This document shows positions 33,446 through 41,854 of a stretch of 64,000 nt of DNA, piece by piece (positions within the stretch are counted from its first letter, which is position 1; every line of letters begins with the position of its first letter). Source of the stretch: Pseudomonadota bacterium (GTDB lineage Bacteria > Pseudomonadota > Alphaproteobacteria > Micavibrionales > Micavibrionaceae); assembly GCA_029558635.1 (NCBI GenBank), contig JAKQEE010000052.1, positions 578,860 to 642,859 of the forward strand, read 5' to 3'. Below the pieces are notes generated by a model, which saw only the letters and a list, made by a program, of their open reading frames with translations, searched no databases and was not told where the DNA came from. Both the position numbers and the translations under genes were made by a program.

Positions 33446-34847
33446 ATTTCTTCAAGCCATCTAAAATTTCTTTGGCAAAAACAGAAAGAGTATCGTCGCG
33501 GGCGCCCATCACAATAATGCGGTCGCCTGATTTTGCTTCGGAGAGAAGTGCGGGCAGGATTTCGGAGCGGGTTTCGAACCACTCCCCTCTCACATTTTTT
33601 TCAGCCCCCCTCTCGTTGATTTCATTGATAAAATCGCGTGCGGTGTAAGAGCGGTCCACCGTGCCCCCCAGATACAAAACTTCGGGCATAAACAGGATAT
33701 CTCCGGCCTTCATTCCGGTTAAAAAAGCGTCGCGCAATTCCTCTTTCATCAGTTTCAGCGGGCCGAAACCGTGCATCTGGAACATCACCAGCAGGCGGCC
33801 TGAATGTTCGTTTAAACAATCGAGTGTGGCGCTGACTTTATCCGGATTGTGAGCAAAATCATCTATTATATTGATATTATTATATTTTCCTATATTCTCT
33901 AATCTGCGTCCAACCCCCTTGAAACCTGCCAAAACGGTTAGGCATTTTTGAAGAGGAACCCCCTCAAGGAGGGCTGCGCCGATGGCGGCCAGTGCGTTCT
34001 CAAGATTATGTCTTCCAGAGGTTTGCAAGGTTAGGAGCCCCGCTTCCCCTGTTTCGCGGTCGGTGACTTGCGTGACCGAGCCAACAGCCTGAGGCGTGTA
34101 TCCGGTGGCATTCAAGCGCGCGGAAGGATGATCCACCCCAAAGGTCAGAGCGAACGGGTATTCGGGGTAAATTGATTTTTCAATACTGGCGTTGCCCAGA
34201 TTTAAAACCTGCCGTTCGGATTGGGAGAGATATTGGCGAAAGACAGGAATTAGCTCCTCCACCGGTTTATGGTCGAGCGCGATGTTGGTCAGGATCGCGG
34301 TGGTCGGGTGATACAGGACAATCGAGCCATCGCTTTCATCGCATTCCGAGACGAACAAATCAGAGTTGCCGACCAAAGCCGAGGCAAACGGCGCATCGGG
34401 TGAAACGAAATTCAGAAAATTGGCGCCATTCATAACCGTCGGATTTTTTCCGGCCTGCGAAAGTATCCACGTCAACATCCCCGTCGTGGTCGATTTTCCG
34501 GATGTTCCCGCCACCGCAATTTTTCTTTCGGCATCATTAAACAGTCGAGCCAGAAGTTCGGCGCGCTTCAGGATCGGAATGCCGAGGTCTTTTGCTTTTC
34601 TGACTTCCGGAACTGTGTCTTCAACAGCGGAAGATACGATCAGGGCGTCGAATTCCTTTGCAAGACCTTCGCCGTCTTGCGGGACGATTTTGATCCCTTG
34701 TTGTTCCAGCCATGCGAATTTTTCAGGCGTTCGGCCCTGATCGCGGGAACGGTCGGAGCCGGTGACCTTTACGCCGCGGCCACGAACAATCATCGCCAAG
34801 GGGAGCATGCCACTCCCCCCTATGCCACAGAAAAAATAGGGACCCAT
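33435..34847 (-). CDS. Mur ligase family protein (MurC/Mpl-like)
   Basis: This 470-residue protein has the three-domain Mur ligase layout. The N-terminal FFCGIGGSGMLPLAM is followed by VTGSDRSRDQGRTPEKF. The ATP site is AVAGTSGKSTTTGML, then SECDESDGSI, and NNINIIDDFAHNPDKV leads into the C-terminal domain. It resembles UDP-MurNAc:L-alanine ligase or the recycling ligase Mpl, but the N-terminal pattern differs from canonical MurC (GIGGIGMSG). It is a lone gene away from the dcw cluster. A recycling or specialised role is therefore more likely than de novo MurC, by inference. Confidence 0.75.
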   Translation of the reverse strand: MGPYFFCGIGGSGMLPLAMIVRGRGVKVTGSDRSRDQGRTPEKFAWLEQQGIKIVPQDGEGLAKEFDALIVSSAVEDTVPEVRKAKDLGIPILKRAELLARLFNDAERKIAVAGTSGKSTTTGMLTWILSQAGKNPTVMNGANFLNFVSPDAPFASALVGNSDLFVSECDESDGSIVLYHPTTAILTNIALDHKPVEELIPVFRQYLSQSERQVLNLGNASIEKSIYPEYPFALTFGVDHPSARLNATGYTPQAVGSVTQVTDRETGEAGLLTLQTSGRHNLENALAAIGAALLEGVPLQKCLTVLAGFKGVGRRLENIGKYNNINIIDDFAHNPDKVSATLDCLNEHSGRLLVMFQMHGFGPLKLMKEELRDAFLTGMKAGDILFMPEVLYLGGTVDRSYTARDFINEINERGAEKNVRGEWFETRSEILPALLSEAKSGDRIIVMGARDDTLSVFAKEILDGLKKFIL

Positions 34848-34860
34848 TTTTTATCCGGAG

Positions 34861-35502
34861 TTACTTGGTTTTGCCTTTGTCGCCATAAAAACCGCCTTCG
34901 AGCGAGTCAATGCGGGCTTGCTTCTCGGCAGCCAGAGCGGCGGCGGCGGCTTCTTCCTTGGCATCCTTATCGGCGGCCAGCTTGTGACGAAGCGCGAGAG
35001 CGTCATCATCAGCGGCTTTCGGTGTATCAGGACCGTAATCTTCGACTCCAGCTACTCTGTCAGGATCAAGCCCATCAAGATTGTGATAAGACGGCATCGG
35101 GCTCATGCTGGCCATGACGCCGGAGAAGTCGACATCAATGGTTTCGGGATATTTGAACATGGCTCCCGAACTCCCATCATAAAGAGCCCCCGGGACAAGT
35201 CCGGTTACCGGATTCAGGAAGGTGGTCGCGGCGATGTCTGCTTCTACCGTTTTGGTTACCGTCCGGTTCCCCGGTGCATTACAGGTTACCGTCATGTCCT
35301 TGACCGATTTATTGACCCAGATCGTTTCCGGCGGGCGAATTTTATAAATGCGGTCATTGGCTCCCGTTCTGACTTCGCAGACCGCATCCACGGCTCCGGT
35401 TGTCGTGAAGGCCACTTGCTGCTGGGAGCCTTCAATCGCGGTTGAGCAGGCGGCCAGCGCCAACAGACAAAACGGTGAGAGGATTTTTACAATTCGGGAC
35501 AT
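34861..35502 (-). CDS. Lipoprotein of unknown function
   Basis: This 213-residue protein has a lipoprotein signal (PFCLLALAAC, lipobox LAAC). The mature domain is beta-rich (DAVCEVRTGANDRIYKI, VNKSVKDMTVTCNAPGN) and includes TFLNPVTGLVPGALYDGSSG. The tail is Ala/Glu/Lys-rich and looks like a coiled coil (AADKDAKEEAAAAALAAEK). The mature pattern is like that of small envelope lipoproteins found widely in Alphaproteobacteria, with no established role. The ATG at 35502 is used because the signal peptide begins there. Confidence 0.7.
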   Translation of the reverse strand: MSRIVKILSPFCLLALAACSTAIEGSQQQVAFTTTGAVDAVCEVRTGANDRIYKIRPPETIWVNKSVKDMTVTCNAPGNRTVTKTVEADIAATTFLNPVTGLVPGALYDGSSGAMFKYPETIDVDFSGVMASMSPMPSYHNLDGLDPDRVAGVEDYGPDTPKAADDDALALRHKLAADKDAKEEAAAAALAAEKQARIDSLEGGFYGDKGKTK

Positions 35503-35560
35503 GGCAATAATCTTTTGAAAAATATGTGAATCGGGCATTTCTACCGGATTATATTAGACC

Positions 35561-35592
35561 AAAACCCGCCAATGGGCAATCGGCGGGTTTTT
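35561..35592. terminator. Bidirectional hairpin terminator
   Basis: AAACCCGCC (35562-35570) pairs with GGCGGGTTT (35582-35590). It is followed by more T residues on the plus strand and by TTTTGG on the minus strand. It lies between two minus-strand genes, 21 bases after the stop of the 35614-36573 gene, and most probably ends that gene's transcript. Confidence 0.75.
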
Positions 35593-35613
35593 TCATCGCT
35601 CTATGGTCCGGAT

Positions 35614-36573
35614 TTATTGCCCCGGGGCCAGTAGCCGTTCCATTGTTTTGGATGGCGTGGAAGCCCTGTGACCTCCGTATTCTGGATCGTTGGCGGCATA
35701 GGTGGCGTCGTTGGATGCTGCGGCAGCGTTTTCACGAAAATCCTTGTTCTGTGGATTTTTCTCGGCTTCCAGAAGTTTGTGGAATTTGAACCCCTCACTG
35801 TCCATGTAAAGGTAATTTTTAATCATGGAACGGGCCACGTCCGCATTCTCATCATGTGCGCCAAGAAGCGCACGGACGGGATCCTTCGCTCGGACCGCGA
35901 CCAGCCCCGTTTGCTCAGACACGCGGTCATCAAGATCTTCGGACAGCGGCACTTCACGCGCCTGCGCCATCCCTTCATCTTCCCAGACATGAATCATGGC
36001 GTGAGGGTTTTTGCCGTCATAGACATAGATGCCGAATTCAGGCTTGAACTCTTCGCCCGCCACAAACTTGGCCGAGTCCAGAATAATATGAGCTTCCCCT
36101 TGGCTCAAAGCCGGTTCTTTGACCTGCGGTTTCGGCGCTTCCGCTGGCGGAGTTGTTGTTTCGGCAACCGTTTCTGTGAGTGCTGCGGCTACCGGTGTTT
36201 TTGGAGTTTCCTCTACGGGAGCTGTCGTCACTTTCTGTTCGGTTACAGTTGCTGAAGATTCCAAGGAGACCGCTTTGACTCCCATTTTCTGAAGCGTTTT
36301 TATATCCCGAAGCGCCTGCCCCATCATCTTTTTATTATCTTTGGTGTCGTAAGTGTCGCGAATATGTTCGAGGATTGCCAGTTGAAGACCGGTATTAGCT
36401 TCAAAACCATGCTTGCCATGGCCAATCATCACAGAAAGGTCTTTGAGGCGTTGAATCTGTGTATGCGCGCTGGACTTATCATTGAAGGCTGACTCCCACT
36501 GCTTGGCATAGGCTTCGGGAACATTCCTGCCCAGTTGTGCCTTGATTGCGGTTTCGAGTTCTTTCAAGTTCAT
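35614..36573 (-). CDS. Hypothetical protein with Pro/Thr-rich linker
   Basis: This is a 319-residue protein that I do not recognise. A helical N-terminal part (MNLKELETAIKAQLGRNVPE, residues 1 to about 100) is followed by a Pro, Thr, Val and Ala-rich linker of about 50 residues. A C-terminal mixed domain with EFGIYVYDGKNPHAMIHVWE and AVRAKDPVRALLGAHDENAD comes last. It has no signal peptide or membrane segment. The start is supported by GGAGGGTG upstream of the ATG. It stands alone between clpB and the lipoprotein gene, with its own terminator. Confidence 0.65.
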   Translation of the reverse strand: MNLKELETAIKAQLGRNVPEAYAKQWESAFNDKSSAHTQIQRLKDLSVMIGHGKHGFEANTGLQLAILEHIRDTYDTKDNKKMMGQALRDIKTLQKMGVKAVSLESSATVTEQKVTTAPVEETPKTPVAAALTETVAETTTPPAEAPKPQVKEPALSQGEAHIILDSAKFVAGEEFKPEFGIYVYDGKNPHAMIHVWEDEGMAQAREVPLSEDLDDRVSEQTGLVAVRAKDPVRALLGAHDENADVARSMIKNYLYMDSEGFKFHKLLEAEKNPQNKDFRENAAAASNDATYAANDPEYGGHRASTPSKTMERLLAPGQ

Positions 36574-36639
36574 AACGACACCCTCCAGTTATATTTTTTC
36601 TAAGGGTAATTATATATAAATATTATCGAAAATGCAAAT

Positions 36640-39234
36640 TTATGGTTTTGAGCCTGCTTTGATCCTGAACGAGAGTCCTTCTTTATCTGTAGAAACAATG
36701 ATGCTTGAGCCATCGGGGATTTCGCCGCGCAAGATCATTTCGGCCAGATGGTTCTGGAGGCTTGTCTGGATTGCGCGTTTGAGCGGTCTTGCGCCATACA
36801 CCGGATCATAGCCGCGTTCGGCGAGCCATTCTTTGGCTTTGGCATCAAGGTCAAGTTCCATCCGGCGACCAGCCAGAAGTTTGCGGAGATTGCCCAACTG
36901 GATTTCAACGATGCCCGTCATTTGAGCGCGACCAAGGCGACGGAAGAGTAGAATTTCATCCAGACGGTTTAAAAATTCCGGACGGAAGAATTTGCGCACT
37001 GTCTCCATCACTTGCGCACGGACGGCTTCGACATCCGCGCCCTCTTCTTGGTTGGCCAAATGTTCGGCGCCGAGGTTCGAGGTCATGATGAGGACCGTGT
37101 TGCTGAAATCCACCGTGCGTCCCTGACCATCGGTCAGGCGACCGTCATCAAGAACCTGAAGCAACACGTTGAACACATCGGGGTGCGCCTTTTCGATTTC
37201 GTCGAATAGAACCACCTGGTACGGGCGGCGGCGGACGGCTTCGGTCAACGCGCCGCCTTCTTCATATCCGACATAGCCGGGGGGCGCGCCGATCATGCGC
37301 GCGACCGAATGTTTCTCCATATATTCCGACATATCAAGGCGGATCATCGCCGTGTCATCGTCGAATAAAAATTCAGCCAAAGCTTTGGTCAGTTCGGTTT
37401 TCCCGACCCCTGTCGGGCCCAAAAAGAGGAACGATCCAATCGGTCGGTGGGGGTCTTGAAGTCCTGCACGCGAACGGCGCACGGCGGCGGCAACGGCTTT
37501 AACCGCTTCGTTTTGCCCCACAACGCGTTCCTGCAATTTCGTTTCCATCTCAAGGAGCTTGCGGTTTTCGCTTTCCATCATTTTGTCGATGGGAATTCCG
37601 GTCCAGCGGCTCACGACACTCGCGATGTCATCGGGAGTGACTTCCTCGTTAATCATGTTCTTGGCGGACGTTTCGGCGGCTTTTTTCAGTTCGGCCTCGA
37701 GTTGCGGAATCTTGCCGTATTTGAGTTCCCCCGCTTTTTCCCAATTGCCGGAACGTTCGGCCTGTTCCAATTCGATCCGCGCACGGTCAAGCTCTTCGGT
37801 GAGTTTTTGCCCCTTATTGACCTTTTCTTTTTCGGCTTGCCACTGCGCCGTCATGCCCGCGGATTTATCTTCCAAATCCTTGAGTTCCGTTTCGAGTTTT
37901 TTCAAACGGTCTTTCGACGCTTCGTCCGGTTCTTTTTTAAGGGCCTCGCGTTCGATTTTCAATTGCACGATGCGGCGATCCAGTTCGTCGATATCTTCGG
38001 GTTTTGAATCAACCTGCATCCGCAGGCGCGACGACGCTTCATCGACCAGATCAATGGCTTTGTCCGGCAAAAACCTGTCGGTGATATAACGGTTGGACAT
38101 TTGCGCGGCGGCAACAATCGCGCCATCGGTAATGCGCACCCCGTGGTGGGCTTCGTATTTTTCCTTGAGACCACGCAAAATAGAAATCGTGTCTTCGACC
38201 GTCGGCTCACTCACAAACACAGGCTGGAACCGCCGTGCGAGGGCCGCATCTTTTTCGATGTGTTTGCGGTATTCATCAAGCGTCGTGGCACCAACCATAT
38301 GTAGCTCTCCCCGCGCGAGGGCTGGCTTTAACATGTTGGAGGCATCCATTGCGCCATCAGCTTTGCCCGCACCGACGAGTGTATGAAGTTCGTCGAGGAA
38401 CAAAATAATTTCGCCCGACGCGGCGCGTATTTCATCGAGGACGGCTTTCAGTCGTTCTTCGAATTCGCCGCGAAATTTCGCACCGGCAATGAGAGACCCG
38501 AGATCAAGCGACATCAATTTTTTATCGCGCAGAGACTCCGGGACGTCGCCATTGACAATGCGTTGCGCGAGACCCTCGATAATCGCGGTCTTGCCCACGC
38601 CTGGTTCACCGATCAGGACAGGGTTATTTTTCGACCGACGCGAGAGAACCTGAATCGTGCGCCGTATCTCTTCGTCACGGCCGATGACGGGGTCAAGTTT
38701 GCCTTCGCGTGCGAGGGCGGTCATATCGCGGGCATATTTGTTGAGGCTATCGAACGTATCTTCCGCGCCCGCACTGTCTGCCGTACGGCCTTTGCGCAAA
38801 TCGTTGATCGCGGCATTCATCGCGGAGGCACTTACCCCCGCATCCTCGAAATGTCCGGAAATGTCGGCGGTTTTCGGGGCAAGCGTCATGGCCTGCAAGA
38901 GACGTTCGGAGGTCAGGAATTTATCGCCCGCTTTTTCGGCGAGTTGCATCGCCTGATCCAAAATTTTGGCAAGGTCGGAGGAAATGCGCAGCCCCCCTGC
39001 CCCCGGCCCTTCGACGGAGGGAAGTTTGGCCAGTGATTGTTCGACATCTTTTTTAAGACGGGACGCATCCCCGCCCGCGTTTTTAATGAGGCGGAGCGTG
39101 TTGCCATCTTCCTCCTCCATCATCACTTTAAGGAGATGTTCGGGTTCCAATGATTGATGTTTCGAGCGCATCGCCAGCGTCTGCGCTTTTTGCAATACCG
39201 AGCGTAATTTTTCACTAAACCGTTCGAAATCCAT
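36640..39234 (-). CDS. clpB: ATP-dependent disaggregase ClpB
   Basis: This 864-residue Hsp100 chaperone contains all ClpB parts. They are an N-terminal double Clp-N repeat, then NBD1 with [17 protein letters not shown] and [13 protein letters not shown] coiled-coil middle domain (about 400-530) separates this from NBD2 with [16 protein letters not shown] and [14 protein letters not shown]. It resolves aggregates together with DnaK. The ATG at 39234 has CGGAGGATTCGG upstream. clpB next to DUF4167 and prmC is the usual alphaproteobacterial order. Confidence 0.98.
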   Translation of the reverse strand: MDFERFSEKLRSVLQKAQTLAMRSKHQSLEPEHLLKVMMEEEDGNTLRLIKNAGGDASRLKKDVEQSLAKLPSVEGPGAGGLRISSDLAKILDQAMQLAEKAGDKFLTSERLLQAMTLAPKTADISGHFEDAGVSASAMNAAINDLRKGRTADSAGAEDTFDSLNKYARDMTALAREGKLDPVIGRDEEIRRTIQVLSRRSKNNPVLIGEPGVGKTAIIEGLAQRIVNGDVPESLRDKKLMSLDLGSLIAGAKFRGEFEERLKAVLDEIRAASGEIILFLDELHTLVGAGKADGAMDASNMLKPALARGELHMVGATTLDEYRKHIEKDAALARRFQPVFVSEPTVEDTISILRGLKEKYEAHHGVRITDGAIVAAAQMSNRYITDRFLPDKAIDLVDEASSRLRMQVDSKPEDIDELDRRIVQLKIEREALKKEPDEASKDRLKKLETELKDLEDKSAGMTAQWQAEKEKVNKGQKLTEELDRARIELEQAERSGNWEKAGELKYGKIPQLEAELKKAAETSAKNMINEEVTPDDIASVVSRWTGIPIDKMMESENRKLLEMETKLQERVVGQNEAVKAVAAAVRRSRAGLQDPHRPIGSFLFLGPTGVGKTELTKALAEFLFDDDTAMIRLDMSEYMEKHSVARMIGAPPGYVGYEEGGALTEAVRRRPYQVVLFDEIEKAHPDVFNVLLQVLDDGRLTDGQGRTVDFSNTVLIMTSNLGAEHLANQEEGADVEAVRAQVMETVRKFFRPEFLNRLDEILLFRRLGRAQMTGIVEIQLGNLRKLLAGRRMELDLDAKAKEWLAERGYDPVYGARPLKRAIQTSLQNHLAEMILRGEIPDGSSIIVSTDKEGLSFRIKAGSKP

Positions 39235-39309
39235 CCGAATCCTCCGTTAATAAGAGGAATTTAGACCTATCATGGGGGTTCGTCCAGTGGTGAGACATTC
39301 TGTCAGGCA

Positions 39310-39339
39310 AAATAAAAAGGAGGAAATTTTCCTCCTTTT
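39310..39339 (-). terminator. Rho-independent terminator after the DUF4167 gene
   Basis: A nine-base stem, AAAAGGAGG (39315-39323) with CCTCCTTTT (39331-39339), is followed on the minus strand by TTTTTATTTT. It lies 22 bases after the DUF4167 stop and separates that gene from clpB. Confidence 0.85.
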
Positions 39340-39361
39340 ACAAACTCTATAATTTGTAGCC

Positions 39362-39766
39362 TTAGGCCTCGGCCAGTTCCTGTTGCGGAGCGGCTGCGGA
39401 TTGTTTGGAACCGACGATGCTGGATGGCAAGCTCAAATCTTCTTCGGCAATCTCGTTTACAGCCACATCGCTATTGGCTACGCCGTATGCGGCATCTTCT
39501 TCTTCCCAGCTGTTGATGATGCGCTGGTAATGCTCGGCATATTGCAGATAGCTTTCCGCCAGCACACGATCACCTGCCGAAGCGGAATCTTTGGCCAATG
39601 CCATATATTTTTCGACAATCTGGTATGCGGTCCCACGGATGCGGACGTCAGGCCCGTTGCTGTCGAACACTTTGTTTTTATTCTGGAAACTCCGGCGCTG
39701 GTTGTTGTTCCCGCCGCGATTGTTGTTGTTATTGCGCGGGCGCCGTGCTGCTGATCCGTATCTCAT
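39362..39766 (-). CDS. DUF4167 domain protein
   Basis: This 134-residue protein has an Arg/Asn-rich, low-complexity N-terminus (AARRPRNNNNNRGGNN) that may bind RNA. The DUF4167 core follows: RIRGTAYQIVEKYMALAKDS, then LAESYLQYAEHYQRI. The C-terminus is acidic and probably unstructured. The family is a marker of Alphaproteobacteria and is normally encoded beside prmC. Its function is unknown; the Asn/Arg tract suggests a ribosome or RNA connection. The spacer upstream of the gene holds the DnaA-box and parS-like sites. Confidence 0.88.
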   Translation of the reverse strand: MRYGSAARRPRNNNNNRGGNNNQRRSFQNKNKVFDSNGPDVRIRGTAYQIVEKYMALAKDSASAGDRVLAESYLQYAEHYQRIINSWEEEDAAYGVANSDVAVNEIAEEDLSLPSSIVGSKQSAAAPQQELAEA

Positions 39767-39825
39767 GTGCTCTCCTAACTAGTTTCCCCTTGATTCGGTA
39801 AAAACCACCCTCAGCTTACCACGAT

Positions 39826-39834
39826 TGTGGATAA
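39826..39834 (-). promoter_or_regulatory. Perfect DnaA box
   Basis: The minus strand reads TTATCCACA, the consensus DnaA box, in the 219-base spacer between DUF4167 and prmC. A one-mismatch copy (TTATCCCCA) is at 39988-39996. A seven-base inverted repeat (AGTCCTT/AAGGACT, 39842-39863) lies next to the perfect box. Confidence 0.5.
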
Positions 39835-39915
39835 GTTTAAAAGTCCTTTCAAAGTCAAGGACTACTAACGGTAGTTTTTTGAACCACGTTCCGTCACAAC
39901 ATCTTGTTTATCCGT

Positions 39916-39931
39916 TGTTTCACGTGAACAG
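39916..39931. promoter_or_regulatory. parS-like ParB-binding site
   Basis: TGTTTCACGTGAACAG matches the first 13 bases of the canonical parS 16-mer. Its core TTCACGTGAA is a perfect ten-base palindrome. It lies in non-coding DNA, 82 bases from the DnaA box. Confidence 0.55.
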
Positions 39932-39985
39932 GGGCCAGAATGCACAGCCGTCACGATTCAGGCAAGGGGGGTGTCAAACTTTTTT

Positions 39986-40846
39986 TTATTTATCCCCATA
40001 GGCGATTTCCACAACCCTCGGAACCCCGCCCAGATCGCGGGTTATGCGAATCAGAGTCGCCCCAGAGTTTTGCGCGAGTCGCGTTATGTCGTCCGCCTGC
40101 CCTGCGCCACATTCGAAAAAAATGCGCCCGTGCGCCGCCAAACGATTTTTTAGAATTGGCAACAGATTCGTGTACGGATCCAGACCATCTTTTCCACCGT
40201 CCAAAGCCTGAATCGGATCGTAATTTTTTACCTCCGGGGAGAGATTCGCGATCTCTGCTGTCGGAATATAGGGGGGATTCGACACAATCAGATCGTATTT
40301 ACAGTCTTTGGGCAGCGGGTCGAGCCACGATCCTCTCAAAAACTCCGCCCGATTCGACATTTTCATTCGTTCGGCATTTTCCGTGGCCGTCCGGCAGGCT
40401 CCTTCGGAAATATCGATGCCGACCCCTCTGGAGTCCGGAAATTCGTGCAACAGGCTTAACAGGATGCATCCCGTTCCTGTTCCCAAATCGAGAATCATGC
40501 CCGGTGTTGGAAAAGTGCTTCCCAGCACGGCCTCGATCAGCGTTTCCGTGTCAGGTCGAGGCTCCAATGTTTCGGGGGAGAGTAAAAAACGGTGTCTCCA
40601 GAAGTCACGGTAGCCCAAAATACGGCCTAAAGGCTCCCCTTTTTCGCGCCTTTCCAATGCCTTTGTTACCCTGTCGACGGTCTCCGGCATCAGGGGAAAG
40701 GACGCAAACCGGACCTCGATCGGGGACATTCCCAGCATGTCTTCAAAAAGTATGCGGGCTTCCAGCTCAGGAACTTCGATTCCGCTCTGGCTCAGGCGGG
40801 CTTTCACAGTTCTATAAAGTTCGAAGGGAAGTATCGGAGATGTCAT
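39986..40846 (-). CDS. prmC: Peptide chain release factor glutamine N5-methyltransferase
   Basis: This 286-residue enzyme methylates the Gln of the GGQ motif in release factors. It has an N-terminal helical domain and a Rossmann methyltransferase domain. ILDLGTGTGCILLSLL is the SAM site, then DLIVSNPPYIPTAEI with the catalytic NPPY. The ATG at 40846 (GGAAGA ten bases upstream) is preferred to the one at 40885. Its substrate gene prfA lies about 1 kb away, separated by two small unrelated plus-strand genes. Confidence 0.95.
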   Translation of the reverse strand: MTSPILPFELYRTVKARLSQSGIEVPELEARILFEDMLGMSPIEVRFASFPLMPETVDRVTKALERREKGEPLGRILGYRDFWRHRFLLSPETLEPRPDTETLIEAVLGSTFPTPGMILDLGTGTGCILLSLLHEFPDSRGVGIDISEGACRTATENAERMKMSNRAEFLRGSWLDPLPKDCKYDLIVSNPPYIPTAEIANLSPEVKNYDPIQALDGGKDGLDPYTNLLPILKNRLAAHGRIFFECGAGQADDITRLAQNSGATLIRITRDLGGVPRVVEIAYGDK

Positions 40847-41017
40847 GCACGCAAATCTTCCAGATTTTCGGGGAAAACACCACAAAAGAATTCACAAAGC
40901 CTATATTTCTCTATAGTTTGAGGTGAAGATTTTCAAGTTGGTCAATCTTTAGGATTTTTTATATAGTTTTGCTGTAACTTATATTACAGCTTCAAATAGT
41001 CAGAAAAGGATACCCGC

Positions 41018-41338
41018 ATGGCAAACGCGAAAGAAAAAGAAAAAGACAAGGAACTGAAAAGCGTCTGCTTGATGATCCGCAAAGACCAATATGACGCGCT
41101 TCAGGACATGAAGGTCAATGTCAGCGGTTTTGTCCGTGATATGATCGACGACCGTTTGAGCGAAAGCAACATTATCCTGAATGTTACCCATGAAACCCGT
41201 GAGCTCTATGACAAGATTATCTCCATCTCGCCGCGTGGCGACGAGGATATGGAGCCCTACTTGCGCGAGGCCCTGAAAAACATGCTGGACAAGTACATCA
41301 AGGAAATGCAGCAGTTGCATAAGGATATCGGGAAGTAG
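41018..41338 (+). CDS. Small basic/acidic protein, possibly ribbon-helix-helix-like
   Basis: This 106-residue protein begins with a charged MANAKEKEKDKELKS. A strand-helix-helix pattern follows (VCLMIRKDQYDALQDM, then VSGFVRDMIDDRLSES) that looks like a ribbon-helix-helix DNA-binding fold. The helical C-terminus (LREALKNMLDKYIKEMQQL) could oligomerise. The assignment is from pattern alone. The start has AGGA upstream and a strong terminator follows at 41363. It is an extra gene inside the otherwise conserved prmC-prfA interval. Confidence 0.6.
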   Translation: MANAKEKEKDKELKSVCLMIRKDQYDALQDMKVNVSGFVRDMIDDRLSESNIILNVTHETRELYDKIISISPRGDEDMEPYLREALKNMLDKYIKEMQQLHKDIGK

Positions 41339-41362
41339 CTTTTTTCCCTCTTTCCGCTGTAG

Positions 41363-41392
41363 CCCCGCCCCCCTCAGGCGGGGTTTATTTTT
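41363..41392 (+). terminator. Rho-independent terminator
   Basis: CCCCGCC (41363-41369) and GGCGGGG (41377-41383) form a seven-base GC stem followed by TTTATTTTT. It ends the transcript of the 41018 gene. Confidence 0.9.
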
Positions 41393-41450
41393 CCCGAATA
41401 TCGTTGACATAATGCTTGGCCACCGCTATTTTGCCCAAAAAGGAAAGACA

Positions 41451-41852
41451 ATGGGCAGAAACGCATCAAAAGACCCTCTCGTATCTCTTGGCAAAATCTT
41501 TAACCTTGATAATGAGGGCGGCGTGCCCAGTATTAGTTCGGCTGAAAAGCTCACCCACTATTTCGGTCAGTCCATAGTGAGAATTCTGGATATCTTGAAA
41601 AAAACAGACCACCGCTCTTTCGAGGTCAATGACAGCTTTAGCAAGGTGTTTGCTACATTCACAATTTACGATCCGGAAACTTCCCAAAAAGAAAAATGGG
41701 ATCAATACAAAGTTGTTACCGTTTCGCATCTTCGTAAAATCGGGCTGAAACGTTCTTTCGGGACAGATCAAGTCATTGTTATTCAAGGCGAGCGCCATAA
41801 AGACGGTGAAAGCTACGGAATCTTGCGACAATCAATTTTGGAAATTGACTAG
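41451..41852 (+). CDS. Small protein of unknown function
   Basis: This 133-residue protein starts MGRNASKDPLVSLGKIFNLD after AAGGAAAG. It has a helical first half (AEKLTHYFGQSIVRILDILK). The beta-rich second half reads FATFTIYDPETSQKEKWD, then QVIVIQGERHKDGESYG. It has no signal peptide and no family that I recognise. It converges on prfA with only two bases between the stop codons. Confidence 0.62.
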   Translation: MGRNASKDPLVSLGKIFNLDNEGGVPSISSAEKLTHYFGQSIVRILDILKKTDHRSFEVNDSFSKVFATFTIYDPETSQKEKWDQYKVVTVSHLRKIGLKRSFGTDQVIVIQGERHKDGESYGILRQSILEID

Positions 41853-41854
41853 CC

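Noticed and set aside
39235..39300. Possible heat-shock (RpoH) promoter upstream of clpB
   Set aside because: A CCCCCATGAT stretch resembles the RpoH -10 element, but no convincing -35 CTTGAAA is at the right distance.
39861..39876. Small hairpin ACTAC/GTAGT followed by six T as a plus-strand terminator
   Set aside because: The stem is only five AT-rich base pairs and no plus-strand gene precedes it; it overlaps the stronger AGTCCTT/AAGGACT dyad.
39940..40926. Plus-strand open frame of 328 codons
   Set aside because: It is antisense to prmC, which has complete motifs; the frame is Pro/Ser/Arg-rich and shows no domain.
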